Below, in pieces: positions 17,650-25,869 of a stretch of DNA of 64,000 nt (the stretch's first letter is position 1; the number at the start of each line of letters is the position of its first letter). A program made the position numbers and the translations under genes. The notes below the pieces were generated by a model that was not told the origin of the DNA, ran no database searches, and saw only the letters and a list, made by a program, of their open reading frames with translations. The stretch covers positions 76,533-140,532 of the forward strand of contig JAGZLR010000001.1 of the NCBI GenBank assembly GCA_018364635.1. The letters are read 5' to 3'. This DNA comes from Clostridiales bacterium. GTDB lineage: Bacteria; Bacillota; Clostridia; Lachnospirales; Anaerotignaceae.

Positions 17650-18270
17650 ATGGCAAAAGGGATTTTAACTGTAATTTCAGGGCCGTCCGGTTCTGGTAAG
17701 GGGACTGTGGTGGAAGCGCTGAAAAAAGATAGGGAGTCCTATGCGCTGTCTATCTCTGCGACGACCAGAAAGCCGAGGGAGTATGAGACAGACGGCGTGC
17801 ATTATTTTTTTCATTCCAAAGAGGAATTTCAACAAATGATTACAGAGGGCGCTTTGTTGGAGTGGGCGCAGTTTTGTGATAATTACTACGGTACACCCAA
17901 GGCTTATGTGGAAAAAAAGCTGGCGGAGGGCAAAAATGTTTTGCTGGAAATCGAGGTGCAGGGGGCGCTGCAGATCAAAAAGATTGACCCTGAGGCGGTG
18001 CTTATTTTTATGTTGCCGCCGAGTATGGAGGAGCTGCGCCGCCGTCTGACAGGTCGAGGAACAGAAAGTGCGGAAGTGATTGAAAAGCGGATGCAGAGGG
18101 CAGAGGAGGAATTGGACTTTTTGCCACAGTATGATTATGCTGTTGTCAACAATACTGTGGAGCAGGCCAAAGCCGACATTGAGACCATTATCAAGGCAGA
18201 AAGCATGCGGTGTAATCGCACAAGCCATTGGAAAAGCAATTTGATGAAAGGAGAAACATTGTCATGTTAA
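17650..18270 (+). CDS. gmk: Guanylate kinase
   Basis: This enzyme phosphorylates GMP to GDP. The 206-residue length is standard. The P-loop is SGPSGSGKGT (residues 10-19), the GMP-binding motifs are SATTRKPREYETDGVHYFF, and the lid region carries RLTGRGTES. The stop overlaps the rpoZ start, so the two are coupled. Confidence 0.97.
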   Translation: MAKGILTVISGPSGSGKGTVVEALKKDRESYALSISATTRKPREYETDGVHYFFHSKEEFQQMITEGALLEWAQFCDNYYGTPKAYVEKKLAEGKNVLLEIEVQGALQIKKIDPEAVLIFMLPPSMEELRRRLTGRGTESAEVIEKRMQRAEEELDFLPQYDYAVVNNTVEQAKADIETIIKAESMRCNRTSHWKSNLMKGETLSC

Positions 18271-18563
18271 GACCATCTTATACAGACTTACTGGAAGTAT
18301 TAAATAAAGACGTGCCTGAGGGAGAAGATGAAGTCAGCAGCCGTTATACTATTGTGTTAGCGGCGGCAAAACGAGCAAGACAGCTGATTGATGGGGCAGA
18401 GCCGGTGACATTAAACTACAAGGTTGATAAACCTGTAAGTATTGCAGTGCAGGAGATGTACGAAAATAAGCTGCATATTAAACAGAATGTGCCAAAAGAA
18501 GAGAATGATAAAACGGAAGATGAAAAGTCTATGGCAGAAACCTTTGGAGAAACCCAGGACTGA
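18264..18563 (+). CDS. rpoZ: RNA polymerase omega subunit
   Basis: Omega helps assemble RNA polymerase and, in some bacteria, binds ppGpp. The start at ATG 18264 is chosen because the MLRPSY opening matches the family. It overlaps gmk by seven bases, with AAAGGAG 11 bases upstream. The 99-residue protein has the diagnostic SSRYTIVLAAAKRARQL segment and KPVSIAVQEMYENKL. The acidic C-terminal tail is unremarkable. Confidence 0.95.
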   Translation: MLRPSYTDLLEVLNKDVPEGEDEVSSRYTIVLAAAKRARQLIDGAEPVTLNYKVDKPVSIAVQEMYENKLHIKQNVPKEENDKTEDEKSMAETFGETQD

Positions 18564-18588
18564 TTGCACAGGCCGTAACAGGCACACA

Positions 18589-18632
18589 AAAGGGCCGCAG
18601 AAGGCGAAGAAACGTCTTGGCGGCCTTTTTTT
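18589..18632 (+). terminator. Terminator after rpoZ
   Basis: GGCCGC and GCGGCC arms enclose a nested hairpin (AAGGCG/CGTCTT) and are followed by TTTTTTT. Confidence 0.8.
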
Positions 18633-18861
18633 GCGTTAGCGTCAAGGAAAGTTTCTATGAGGATTTTTTTGAAGGAAGTTATGATATATCAGCGTGGAAA
18701 TGATCTGTGCAGGGAAAAAAGAAAATCAAGGAACAGAACACAGGAAATGGAAGGTACATAGTGGTGTTTGCGCAGGGAATGACACGGCGGGTATCACAGC
18801 GAAAGGGAAGCACAAAACTTTTTTGATGACTTTCGTGAAAAAGGAGAAAGGAGGGCGTAGG

Positions 18862-21282
18862 ATGACATTTGCGCAGGTGATTGTAAGTATTGACACTCCT
18901 GAGATTGACAGAGTTTTTGATTATTTGGTGCCGGAGGAGATGGCGTGGTGCATTCAAGCAGGGATGCGGGTGATGGTGCCTTTTGGCCTGCGGGGCACCA
19001 TGAAGGAAGGGTATGTGATGTCGCTGCGGGACCAGACAGACGTTCCTATGGAGAAAATAAAGGCTGTGGCCCAGGTGATCGACAGTGCGCCAATCATCAG
19101 CCCGACACTTTTTTCTTTGGCCTGTTGGATGCACCAGACATACCACGCCACCATGTCTGCTTGCTTTGGGCTGATGATTCCGGCAGGACGGCGGGCCAAA
19201 AGCCAATGGTTTGTCCGCTGGATTCCAAAAGAGGAGAGGCAGGTACCTTTGGGAGAGATGTCCTTGACGGCAGATCAAAAGGCGGCTGCCCAATGGATGG
19301 AGGAGAAAAAAATTGCTTCCTTGCGGGAGGCGGAAGCTGTTTTTGGTAAAAGAGCTTTTTCTTTGTTAGGAAAGCTTTCTGAGGCAGGGGTGGTAGGACT
19401 TACCCAAAAGGTGACGGCAAAGGACTACAAAAAAGAAGTGCGTATGGCCGTTCTCTCAGCGCCGCGGCAGGCGGCAGAGGCGGAATGCGCTCGTCTGGAA
19501 AAGTCCAAGGGGGGACAGAAACAGAAAAGAGTACTGGAACTTTTATTGGACCATGGCGAGATGCCGCTGAAAGAAGTGCTGGAACAGGGACAGGTAAGTC
19601 TATCGCCGGTGGAAACTTTGGGCAAAAAGGGGTTGGTGGAGATTGTTTTGCGCCAAGTACTTCGGGATGTGACAGTCACAAGCGGGGAGACGAGCCAAAG
19701 GCAGATTGTTTTGACCAAGGAACAGGAAAAAGCCCTTTCTCAGTTGAAACAAATGCTTTTGGCGCCGGAAAAGCCGGCACTTTTCCACGGTGTCACAGGA
19801 AGCGGCAAGACGGAAGTTTATTTAAACATTGCCCAGGAGGCTTTGGCAGAGGGGAAACAGGTGATTTTGCTGGTGCCGGAAATTTCTTTGACCCCACAGA
19901 CGGTAGAGCGGTTTCGCCGGCGGTTTGGGGATGCAGTAAGCTTTACCCACAGCAGACTCTCTGCCGGAGAGCGGGCAGACCAGTGGGAAAAGGCCAGACG
20001 AGGAGAAATTTCCATTATGGTTGGGCCAAGAAGCGCGCTGTTTACGCCTTTTTCCCGTCTAGGGCTTGTGATTATAGACGAGGAACACGACGACAGCTAC
20101 AGAAGTGACGGATCTCCTAGGTACGACGCACGGTTGACAGCGGAGAAACTTTGTCAGCTGACCCACAGTCTTCTGATTTTGGGCTCGGCCACGCCCCGGG
20201 TGGAGGAATATTACAGGGCGATGGAAGGGCAGATGGCGTTGTTGAAATTAGACCATAGGCCAGGAGGGGCGTTCTTGCCTCAGACGTTTTTGGTGGATAT
20301 GCGCCAAGAGCTTGCAGAGGGCAACCGTTCTATGTTTAGCCGGAAACTGACGGTACTGATGCAGGAAGCGCTGTCTCATCACCGGCAGGTACTTCTTTTT
20401 TTAAACCGCCGAGGCTATGCCTCCTTTGTGTCCTGTCGCAGCTGTGGGCTTGTGATCCAGTGTCCTGACTGCGACATGCCTATGAAATACCACAGAAATG
20501 GGCAGTTTCTACAGTGTCATATTTGCGGTAACCGGCAGCCGGCGCCAAAACGATGCCCTGTGTGCGGGTCCAGCTATATTCGGAAGTTTGGCACTGGGAC
20601 GGAAAAAGTGGAGGAGGAGCTGGGGAAGCTCTTTCCGTCGGCCCGTGTGCTGCGGATGGATGCGGATACCACAGGGGGGAAAAACGGACACGGCATGATT
20701 TTAGAGCAGTTTCGCCGGCAGGAGGCGGATATTTTGATTGGCACGCAGATGATTGCCAAAGGCCATGATTTTCCCAATGTGACAGTGGCAGGGGTGTTAG
20801 CGGCGGATTTATCCTTAAACGCCGGAGGATACGAGGCGGGGGAAAAAACCTATCAGCTTTTGACCCAAGTGGCAGGCCGTGCAGGCAGAGCGTTAGAGAA
20901 AGGGGCAGCGGTGATTCAGACGTACACGCCGGAGCATTACAGTATTGCGGCGGCAGCGGCAGGGAGCTTTGTCGCCTTTTATGAGGGAGAGATTGCGTAC
21001 CGCAAAAGCAGTGGGCTGCCGCCGTTTTCCAAGCAGTGCAGGATTTTATTTTCTGGAAAACAGGAGGAGGCAGTCTATCGGGGTGCGGAAGAAGCGGCCA
21101 TGAAACTGCGAGGCAAAAGGGGGCTTCGGGTGTTAGGTCCGGCGCCGGACGAATTGGCGAAAGCGGCAGGGCTATGGCGGGTAGGACTGACTGTGATTTA
21201 CCAGAAGGAAACGGCAGAGCTCACAGAGGTTTTGGAAGAGGAAGGGCCGAAAGGTGTGAGAAAAGGTCTTTGGATGTGGTAA
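18862..21282 (+). CDS. priA: Primosomal protein N' (replication restart helicase PriA)
   Basis: PriA recognises abandoned replication forks and reloads the replisome. The start is the ATG at 18862 behind AAAGGAGGG. An open frame upstream of it has no start signal. The 806-residue protein has the N-terminal 3'-end binding domain (about 1-105), a Walker A motif GVTGSGKTEVYL, a DEEH box in LVIIDEEHDDSY, and a central zinc cluster of eight Cys between two helicase lobes (CRSCG, CPDC, CHICG, CPVCG). Lobe 2 carries LIGTQMIAKGHDFPNV and VAGRAGR. It stands between two terminators with about 230 bases of leader that show no recognised structure. Confidence 0.97.
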   Translation: MTFAQVIVSIDTPEIDRVFDYLVPEEMAWCIQAGMRVMVPFGLRGTMKEGYVMSLRDQTDVPMEKIKAVAQVIDSAPIISPTLFSLACWMHQTYHATMSACFGLMIPAGRRAKSQWFVRWIPKEERQVPLGEMSLTADQKAAAQWMEEKKIASLREAEAVFGKRAFSLLGKLSEAGVVGLTQKVTAKDYKKEVRMAVLSAPRQAAEAECARLEKSKGGQKQKRVLELLLDHGEMPLKEVLEQGQVSLSPVETLGKKGLVEIVLRQVLRDVTVTSGETSQRQIVLTKEQEKALSQLKQMLLAPEKPALFHGVTGSGKTEVYLNIAQEALAEGKQVILLVPEISLTPQTVERFRRRFGDAVSFTHSRLSAGERADQWEKARRGEISIMVGPRSALFTPFSRLGLVIIDEEHDDSYRSDGSPRYDARLTAEKLCQLTHSLLILGSATPRVEEYYRAMEGQMALLKLDHRPGGAFLPQTFLVDMRQELAEGNRSMFSRKLTVLMQEALSHHRQVLLFLNRRGYASFVSCRSCGLVIQCPDCDMPMKYHRNGQFLQCHICGNRQPAPKRCPVCGSSYIRKFGTGTEKVEEELGKLFPSARVLRMDADTTGGKNGHGMILEQFRRQEADILIGTQMIAKGHDFPNVTVAGVLAADLSLNAGGYEAGEKTYQLLTQVAGRAGRALEKGAAVIQTYTPEHYSIAAAAAGSFVAFYEGEIAYRKSSGLPPFSKQCRILFSGKQEEAVYRGAEEAAMKLRGKRGLRVLGPAPDELAKAAGLWRVGLTVIYQKETAELTEVLEEEGPKGVRKGLWMW

Positions 21283-21294
21283 GAGATCAAAAAA

Positions 21295-21331
21295 ACAGGC
21301 GCCAGCCAAAAAAGGTTGGTGCCTGTTTTTT
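21295..21331. terminator. Bidirectional terminator between priA and the zinc protease
   Basis: The 13-bp stem ACAGGCGCCAGCC/GGTTGGTGCCTGT (with one G-T pair) is flanked by A and T runs on both sides, as expected between convergent genes. Confidence 0.85.
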
Positions 21332-21349
21332 CTTGTATTACGCCTACCG

Positions 21350-22066
21350 TTAATCTCTGTCACGACCGCCGAAAATCAGCAAAAGACGTAACAGGGAGGC
21401 CAAAGCAGAAGCAGTCGCTGCCACATAAGTCATAGCGGCTGCGCCAAGAACTTTTTTCACAGGGGTCAGTTCTTCCGGCGCCAAAAGTCCTTCTTGGCCA
21501 AGCATAACAACGGCTCTGTGGGAGGCGTTAAACTCCACGGGCAGAGTGATGACCGTAAAAAGTACGGCGAGGGAGAAAAATAGAATGCCAAGCTCAATGA
21601 GGTGACCGCCAAGACCGCCAGAGCTTGTGGTGGTTGCGCCAAACAACAGCCCTAAAAGAATCATCGGCATGGCAAGGTTTGAGCCTAGAGAGCTAATAGG
21701 CACCAGCGCTGTGCGCAGACGCAAAAATAAATATCCCTGGGCGTGCTGGATGGCATGGCCTGTTTCATGAGCTGCCACCCCTACTGCTGCGAGGGAAGTG
21801 GAGTCATAGACGTCGCTGGAAAGACGCAGTACTTTTGTGCGGGGATCGTAGTGGTCTGTGAGATGTCCGCCAACCCGTTCCACCTGCACATCATAAATAC
21901 CAGCGGCCTGCAAAAGTGCACGAGCCGCGGCCTCGCCTGTCAGCCCCCGGCGGTTGGCAAGACGGGAATATTGGTGAAAGGTGCTGTTTACTTTGCTCTG
22001 TGCGTAGATGGCAAAAAGCATGGCCGGAAGCAGCACCCAAAGATAACTAAAATTAAAATAGAGCAT
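21350..22066 (-). CDS. YugP-family membrane zinc metallopeptidase
   Basis: This 238-residue protein belongs to the neutral zinc metallopeptidase family (Zn_peptidase_2). It has the zinc motif HETGH in GVAAHETGHAIQHAQGY, preceded by the family's DHYDPRTKVLRLSSDVY (zinc-lobe strand). Hydrophobic segments at the N-terminus (FSYLWVLLPAMLFAIYAQ) and after the active site (MILLGLLFGATT and ILFFSLAVLFTVITL) place it in the membrane. A further short helix closes the C-terminus. It is a single gene on the minus strand, 83 bases from fmt, and its substrate is unknown. Confidence 0.9.
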   Translation of the reverse strand: MLYFNFSYLWVLLPAMLFAIYAQSKVNSTFHQYSRLANRRGLTGEAAARALLQAAGIYDVQVERVGGHLTDHYDPRTKVLRLSSDVYDSTSLAAVGVAAHETGHAIQHAQGYLFLRLRTALVPISSLGSNLAMPMILLGLLFGATTTSSGGLGGHLIELGILFFSLAVLFTVITLPVEFNASHRAVVMLGQEGLLAPEELTPVKKVLGAAAMTYVAATASALASLLRLLLIFGGRDRD

Positions 22067-22149
22067 AGAAGTTCCTCCTTCACAACAAAAGTGTTATGTT
22101 GTACATAGATACGTTGGAGGCTAAATTTTGTCTGATGGAAGAGGAGATT

Positions 22150-23076
22150 TTATTCCAGAATCTCTCCTACAGAAATTCCATGCCCCCGAAGATAGGCGTC
22201 AGCGGCCATTCGTTTGCCGCCCTTTACCTGTAGACTGGTAATGAGAAACTGTCCGTCGCCTGCCTGGACAGTGAAGCCCTGTTTTTCTACACTGATAATT
22301 TCGCCGATTCTATGTTTGGTGCTTTCAGAAACCTGATGGCCGTCAAAAAATTTGACAGGATCTCCCTCCATCAGGCTCCATGCGCCAAAACCAGGGTCCA
22401 TGCCATGCATGAGAGAGCGGATGGCGCGGCAGGATAAAGACCAGTCGATATGGCCTGTTTCTTTTTCGATCATAGGGGCATAGGTGGCGAAAGTTTCGTC
22501 CTGAGGCTCACGTTTTAGTGTGCCGGCTTTCAGCTGTGCCATAGTATCTTTGAGAAGCTCTGCCCCCAGCTGGGAGAGCGGGCCTATCAAATCGCCGTAG
22601 GTGTCGGTCTCCTGGATAGGGAGGGAAGCTTTTAGGAGCATATCCCCGCTGTCCAGACCTTTTGCCATATACATGGTTGTCACGCCTGCTTGCTCCTCTC
22701 CGTTAATGACGCTCCACTGAATTGGCGCAGCGCCGCGATAACGAGGCAAAAGAGAGCCGTGGACATTGATGCAGCCGTAAGGCGGAAGAGAGAGGATGGA
22801 CTGGGGAAGAATTTGGCCGAAAGCGACAACAAGAATGATATCCGGCTTTAGGCTTTGCAGTGTCTTCTGGAAGTCTTCCTCCCGCACGCTTTTTGGCTGA
22901 TAGACTGGAAGGCCCAATTCCAGCGCCTTTTCTTTGACAGGGGAGGCGGCAAGTTTATGGCCGCGGCCTTTGGGGCGGTCGGGCTGGGTGACAACGGCCA
23001 CGACATCCTCCGTGTCATGAAGCATGCTAAGACTTGGAACAGCAAAATCTGGTGTCCCCATAAATACGACTCTCAT
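22150..23076 (-). CDS. fmt: Methionyl-tRNA formyltransferase
   Basis: Fmt formylates initiator Met-tRNA with 10-formyl-THF. The 308-residue protein has the N-terminal formyltransferase fold starting VVFMGTPDFAVPSL. The catalytic residues are visible in CINVHGSLLPRYRGAAPIQW (Asn and His) and in GLDSGDML (Asp). The C-terminal OB-like domain is present. Its ATG overlaps the def stop in TGATG, so def and fmt are translationally coupled, the usual arrangement for this pair. Confidence 0.97.
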   Translation of the reverse strand: MRVVFMGTPDFAVPSLSMLHDTEDVVAVVTQPDRPKGRGHKLAASPVKEKALELGLPVYQPKSVREEDFQKTLQSLKPDIILVVAFGQILPQSILSLPPYGCINVHGSLLPRYRGAAPIQWSVINGEEQAGVTTMYMAKGLDSGDMLLKASLPIQETDTYGDLIGPLSQLGAELLKDTMAQLKAGTLKREPQDETFATYAPMIEKETGHIDWSLSCRAIRSLMHGMDPGFGAWSLMEGDPVKFFDGHQVSESTKHRIGEIISVEKQGFTVQAGDGQFLITSLQVKGGKRMAADAYLRGHGISVGEILE

Positions 23077-23549
23077 CAGTCTTCCTCCTCTGTTGGCAGA
23101 AAAATTTCGTCGTCCATCGCTTTATCGATATATAAAATTCCGTCCAGATGGTCTGTCTCGTGGCAGAGAGCCCGGGCCAAAAGACCCTTGCCTTCTACTT
23201 GGATAGGATTGCCGAAACGGTCTAAGGCGGAGACGATGACATGATCGGGACGATCGACTTTGGCTGTAGCCCCTGGAATGCTGAGGCAGCCTTCATCCCC
23301 CACCTGGGAGCCTTCCGCAAGCGTCACTTCAGGGTTAATCAGCTCGATTTTCCCTTCACCTATATCAATCACAACCACCCGTTTTAAAATTCCAACTTGA
23401 GGCGCAGCCAATCCTACGCCGTTGGCATCTGTCATGGTCTCATACATATCGTCTAGCAAAGTGAGCACGGATGGAGTGATCTCTTTGACTGGACGGCATT
23501 TTTTGCGCAAAATTTCATCTGTGCTGAGGCGTATTGTTCTTTTTGCCAC
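23076..23549 (-). CDS. def: Peptide deformylase
   Basis: Def removes the N-formyl group from nascent proteins and works in sequence with Fmt. The start chosen is a GTG at 23549, eight bases after AAAGGAGGT, which gives 157 residues. An upstream ATG reading has no binding site. The three motifs are GVGLAAPQ (with Gln), EGCLS (metal Cys) and HETDHLDG (metal His pair and Glu). It shares a TGATG overlap with fmt. Confidence 0.97.
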   Translation of the reverse strand: MAKRTIRLSTDEILRKKCRPVKEITPSVLTLLDDMYETMTDANGVGLAAPQVGILKRVVVIDIGEGKIELINPEVTLAEGSQVGDEGCLSIPGATAKVDRPDHVIVSALDRFGNPIQVEGKGLLARALCHETDHLDGILYIDKAMDDEIFLPTEEED

Positions 23550-23639
23550 TATCGTTACCTCCTTTATTAGTATATCCCAAAAAAACTGCCGCAACCGGCA
23601 TCTCTTTTATTATAGCGAATTTTTTTAGGAAGAGCAAGG

Positions 23640-24230
23640 CTAATCCCACAGGGAGACAAGGCGGCTTTGAAAAGCGATGGCTTTGCCGATGATTTGGATG
23701 TGGGAATTTTTTTCCAGAGGATAGTCCAAAGGCGGGTCGTTCAGGTTCTCACTGCGAAGAAGGATGCGGCCGGGCAGTTTATAGACCCGTTTTAACACTG
23801 TCTCCTGCTCCAAAATGACAGCGGCAATCTCCCCGTCGTTTACGTCGTCCTGCCGGCGTAAAAAGACGATATCCCCGTCGTAAATGCGGGCGCCGATCAT
23901 GCTGTCGCCTTTCATTTGAAGACAAAAATCAGCGGCAATGGTGGGATCTAAAAAATAAAATCCTGCGCTTTCCATCACAGCACCGCACTGTAACAGCGGT
24001 ACTGCTCTGCCGGTGGAGGGATCTTTGGCCTCCTTTAGTCCTAAAAGGCTGATAAGATCACAGTGAAGGGCAGTACATAAAGCAAAGAGACGTTTTTGAG
24101 GGATGGTTTCAATGCCGTTACTTTCATAGCGCTGGATGGTGGATTTGTTGACGCCTATTTTTTGGGCCAGATCTTCTAATGTCATATGTAAAGCCTTCCG
24201 GCGGGCGCGGATAAAGGAATGATCGACCAT
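23640..24230 (-). CDS. XRE/S24 LexA-like phage-type repressor
   Basis: This 196-residue protein fuses an N-terminal XRE helix-turn-helix (about residues 7-60, MTLEDLAQKIGVNKSTIQRY) to a C-terminal S24 peptidase domain. The presumed self-cleavage machinery is visible: a cleavable QCGAV site (Cys82-Gly83, as in UmuD), the nucleophile Ser110 in MKGDSM, and the general base Lys147 in TVLKRVY. Phage CI-type repressors of this design self-cleave after RecA activation. The start is the ATG at 24230 with GGAG seven bases upstream. It is divergent from a phage-like replication gene, and a repressor-type operator lies between them (24330). It is not host LexA, which has a winged helix. Confidence 0.9.
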   Translation of the reverse strand: MVDHSFIRARRKALHMTLEDLAQKIGVNKSTIQRYESNGIETIPQKRLFALCTALHCDLISLLGLKEAKDPSTGRAVPLLQCGAVMESAGFYFLDPTIAADFCLQMKGDSMIGARIYDGDIVFLRRQDDVNDGEIAAVILEQETVLKRVYKLPGRILLRSENLNDPPLDYPLEKNSHIQIIGKAIAFQSRLVSLWD

Positions 24231-24322
24231 ATGAAAGCTCCTTTGCATCGGGATGGAATGTTTCTAAAAATATTTTTTTCCCTATTTTATCACGAATTTT
24301 GACAAAGAGCAAATGTAGCCTA

Positions 24323-24351
24323 TTGACAAGAACATACGTTTGTATTATAAT
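24323..24351 (+). promoter_or_regulatory. Consensus promoter with embedded LexA/SOS-type operator
   Basis: TTGACA (24323-24328), a 17-base spacer and TATAAT (24346-24351) form a perfect sigma-A promoter. The spacer contains GAACATACGTTT (24330-24341). This fits the Gram-positive SOS/LexA pattern CGAACRNRYGTTYC at 12 of 14 positions. The site reads toward the gene at 24498 and lies about 100 bases upstream of the divergent S24 repressor. Its own TTGCTC-17-TAAAAT promoter-like site lies near 24280-24310. Confidence 0.8.
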
Positions 24352-24497
24352 GTTTTGTGACATTAGATGACAGAATTTTAAGAAATATCACGAAAAGTAA
24401 AAAAAACAAGGGGATTCTACAAAAAGAGGCAAACATCTTACTTGGGGCTGGTGGTGAGAAGATCCTTGGGAAAGAGCAGAAAAAGGGGGAAAGGTAA

Positions 24498-25415
24498 ATG
24501 AAGACGGGGATTGATTATTTTCCAAAGTACTGTATGGATACGGAGGAGGAAGAGCTGGTAGAGGCAAAATTTGGCCTGACAGGGTACGCCCTATTGATGC
24601 ATTTATATCAGAGAATTTTTGGCGGGGAAGGATATTACTGCTTGTGGAACAGTGAGGTGGCCCTTTTATTTGCCAAAAAAACGGGGCTGGGACCGGAACA
24701 GACAGCTTTTTTGGAGGACTTGATTCAGTCGGCCTTGCGATGGGGAATTTTTCATCAGGGGATGTATGAAAAATACGGAGTGCTGACAAGTGCGAAAATT
24801 CAGAGGGATTTTTTCTTTGCGGCAAAAAGACGGAAGGAACTGGGCATCCGCTGGGAGCTGATGTTGGAAAATAACGGCATGGCAAAGGCAAAATGTATCG
24901 GCGCTCCGCCGCAAGATGGAAAAGAGGAGGAAAATGATGACATGATGTCGACAGAAGGAATACAACAGGAGGAAGAAAGTATTCTGGAGGATGACAGTTT
25001 TATACAAAGGAAAGAAGAGAAAACAAAACAAGAGAAAAGAAAAAGAAACAAAGGCGGCGCTGACCGCTTAAAGACCGTCTATGGCGTGTATGGACACGTC
25101 ACCCTTTTGGAGGACGAAAAACAGCGGTTGGAAGAGGAATTTGGGGAAGAGATGACGAAAAAGTGCATTGCGTTTTTGGACGAGTATGTGGAGGACAAGG
25201 GATACCGGCACAAAAACAGTTTTCTTACCATTCGGCGTTGGGTGGCGGATGCTGTGAAAAAGCAGGAGGGCGGGCTAAAGCCCAACCGGTTCCAAAACTA
25301 CCAAAACAGGCAGTGGGATTTTGACGCTATTGAGAAATTGGAGCGGGAGCGAGTGAAAAAAATCAGTCAAGACACTTTTTTGCCAAAGGAGCTTGTAGGG
25401 GAGGCGGGACAATGA
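24498..25415 (+). CDS. DUF4373-type phage replication-initiation-like protein
   Basis: This 305-residue protein opens with the Lin1244/Lin1753-like (DUF4373) winged-helix segment GIDYFPKYCMDTEEEE and FGLTGYALLMHLYQRIFG, a domain found in phage replisome organiser proteins. A long charged linker (about 145-195, rich in Glu and Lys) leads to a DnaD-like helical C-terminus ending in a segment with IRRWVADAVKKQ. It starts behind GGGGGAAAGGTAA, 150 bases after the operator-bearing promoter, and overlaps the next gene by four bases. A phage origin is well supported. Its present function in the host is unknown because no other replication genes are adjacent. Confidence 0.8.
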   Translation: MKTGIDYFPKYCMDTEEEELVEAKFGLTGYALLMHLYQRIFGGEGYYCLWNSEVALLFAKKTGLGPEQTAFLEDLIQSALRWGIFHQGMYEKYGVLTSAKIQRDFFFAAKRRKELGIRWELMLENNGMAKAKCIGAPPQDGKEEENDDMMSTEGIQQEEESILEDDSFIQRKEEKTKQEKRKRNKGGADRLKTVYGVYGHVTLLEDEKQRLEEEFGEEMTKKCIAFLDEYVEDKGYRHKNSFLTIRRWVADAVKKQEGGLKPNRFQNYQNRQWDFDAIEKLERERVKKISQDTFLPKELVGEAGQ

Positions 25416-25822
25416 CAGAAAGAGAACTGGAAAGACTTAGTTTTTTGAAACGGGAGGCTGCGGAGGAAAATCAAAGGCTGCGGCAGCTGAAACGGTTTCG
25501 GGAAGGCAGAGGTTTTTTTATCACAGGCATGCCGGCAGGAACGGATTTTCGGGATATGACAGGGGAGATCGCTGCGGAGATTGCTGATTTGGAAAAAAAG
25601 GTGCAAAAAAATATCCGCCGCTGTCTGGAGGAGATCAAACGGCTGGAAGAGTTTATCGCCACTGTGGAGGAAAGTGAGTTAAGGCTCATGCTGCGGTATC
25701 GGTATGTGGAAGGAAAGACATGGCAGCAGACTGCCTTTGCTATGGGGTATGCAGATGAGAGTGTGCCGCGAAAACGGTTTCAGCGCTGGATGCGGACAAA
25801 AGTGGAAAAGAAAAACGCCTAG
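25412..25822 (+). CDS. DUF1492 / ArpU-type sigma-region-4-like phage regulator
   Basis: This 136-residue protein has a coiled N-terminal half (ERLSFLKREAAEENQRLRQL) and a C-terminal helix-turn-helix resembling sigma-70 region 4: LRLMLRYRYVEGKTWQQTAF and MGYADESVPRKRFQRWMR. Phage proteins of this build (DUF1492, RinA, ArpU) activate late genes or packaging. The start overlaps the previous stop (ATGA), so the pair is co-translated under the operator at 24330. No packaging or head genes follow, so this is a truncated phage regulatory module. Confidence 0.8.
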   Translation: MTERELERLSFLKREAAEENQRLRQLKRFREGRGFFITGMPAGTDFRDMTGEIAAEIADLEKKVQKNIRRCLEEIKRLEEFIATVEESELRLMLRYRYVEGKTWQQTAFAMGYADESVPRKRFQRWMRTKVEKKNA

Positions 25823-25860
25823 ACCCAACCCGACAATGGGGGGTGAGTTGGGCAGGCGTT
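25808..25860 (-). terminator. Terminator of the deaminase gene
   Basis: A long interrupted inverted repeat (AACGCCT and CCCAAC against GTTGGG and AGGCGTT) straddles the end of the convergent DUF1492 gene. On the minus strand it is followed by TTTTTCTTTT, so it most probably terminates the mtaD-like transcript. Confidence 0.75.
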
Positions 25861-25869
25861 AGGGGGGGA

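Noticed and set aside
18694..18861. N-terminal extension of the PriA frame
   Set aside because: The frame is open for 56 codons upstream, but the family start MTFAQVIV at 18862 has AAAGGAGGG directly before it, and the extension has no start signal.
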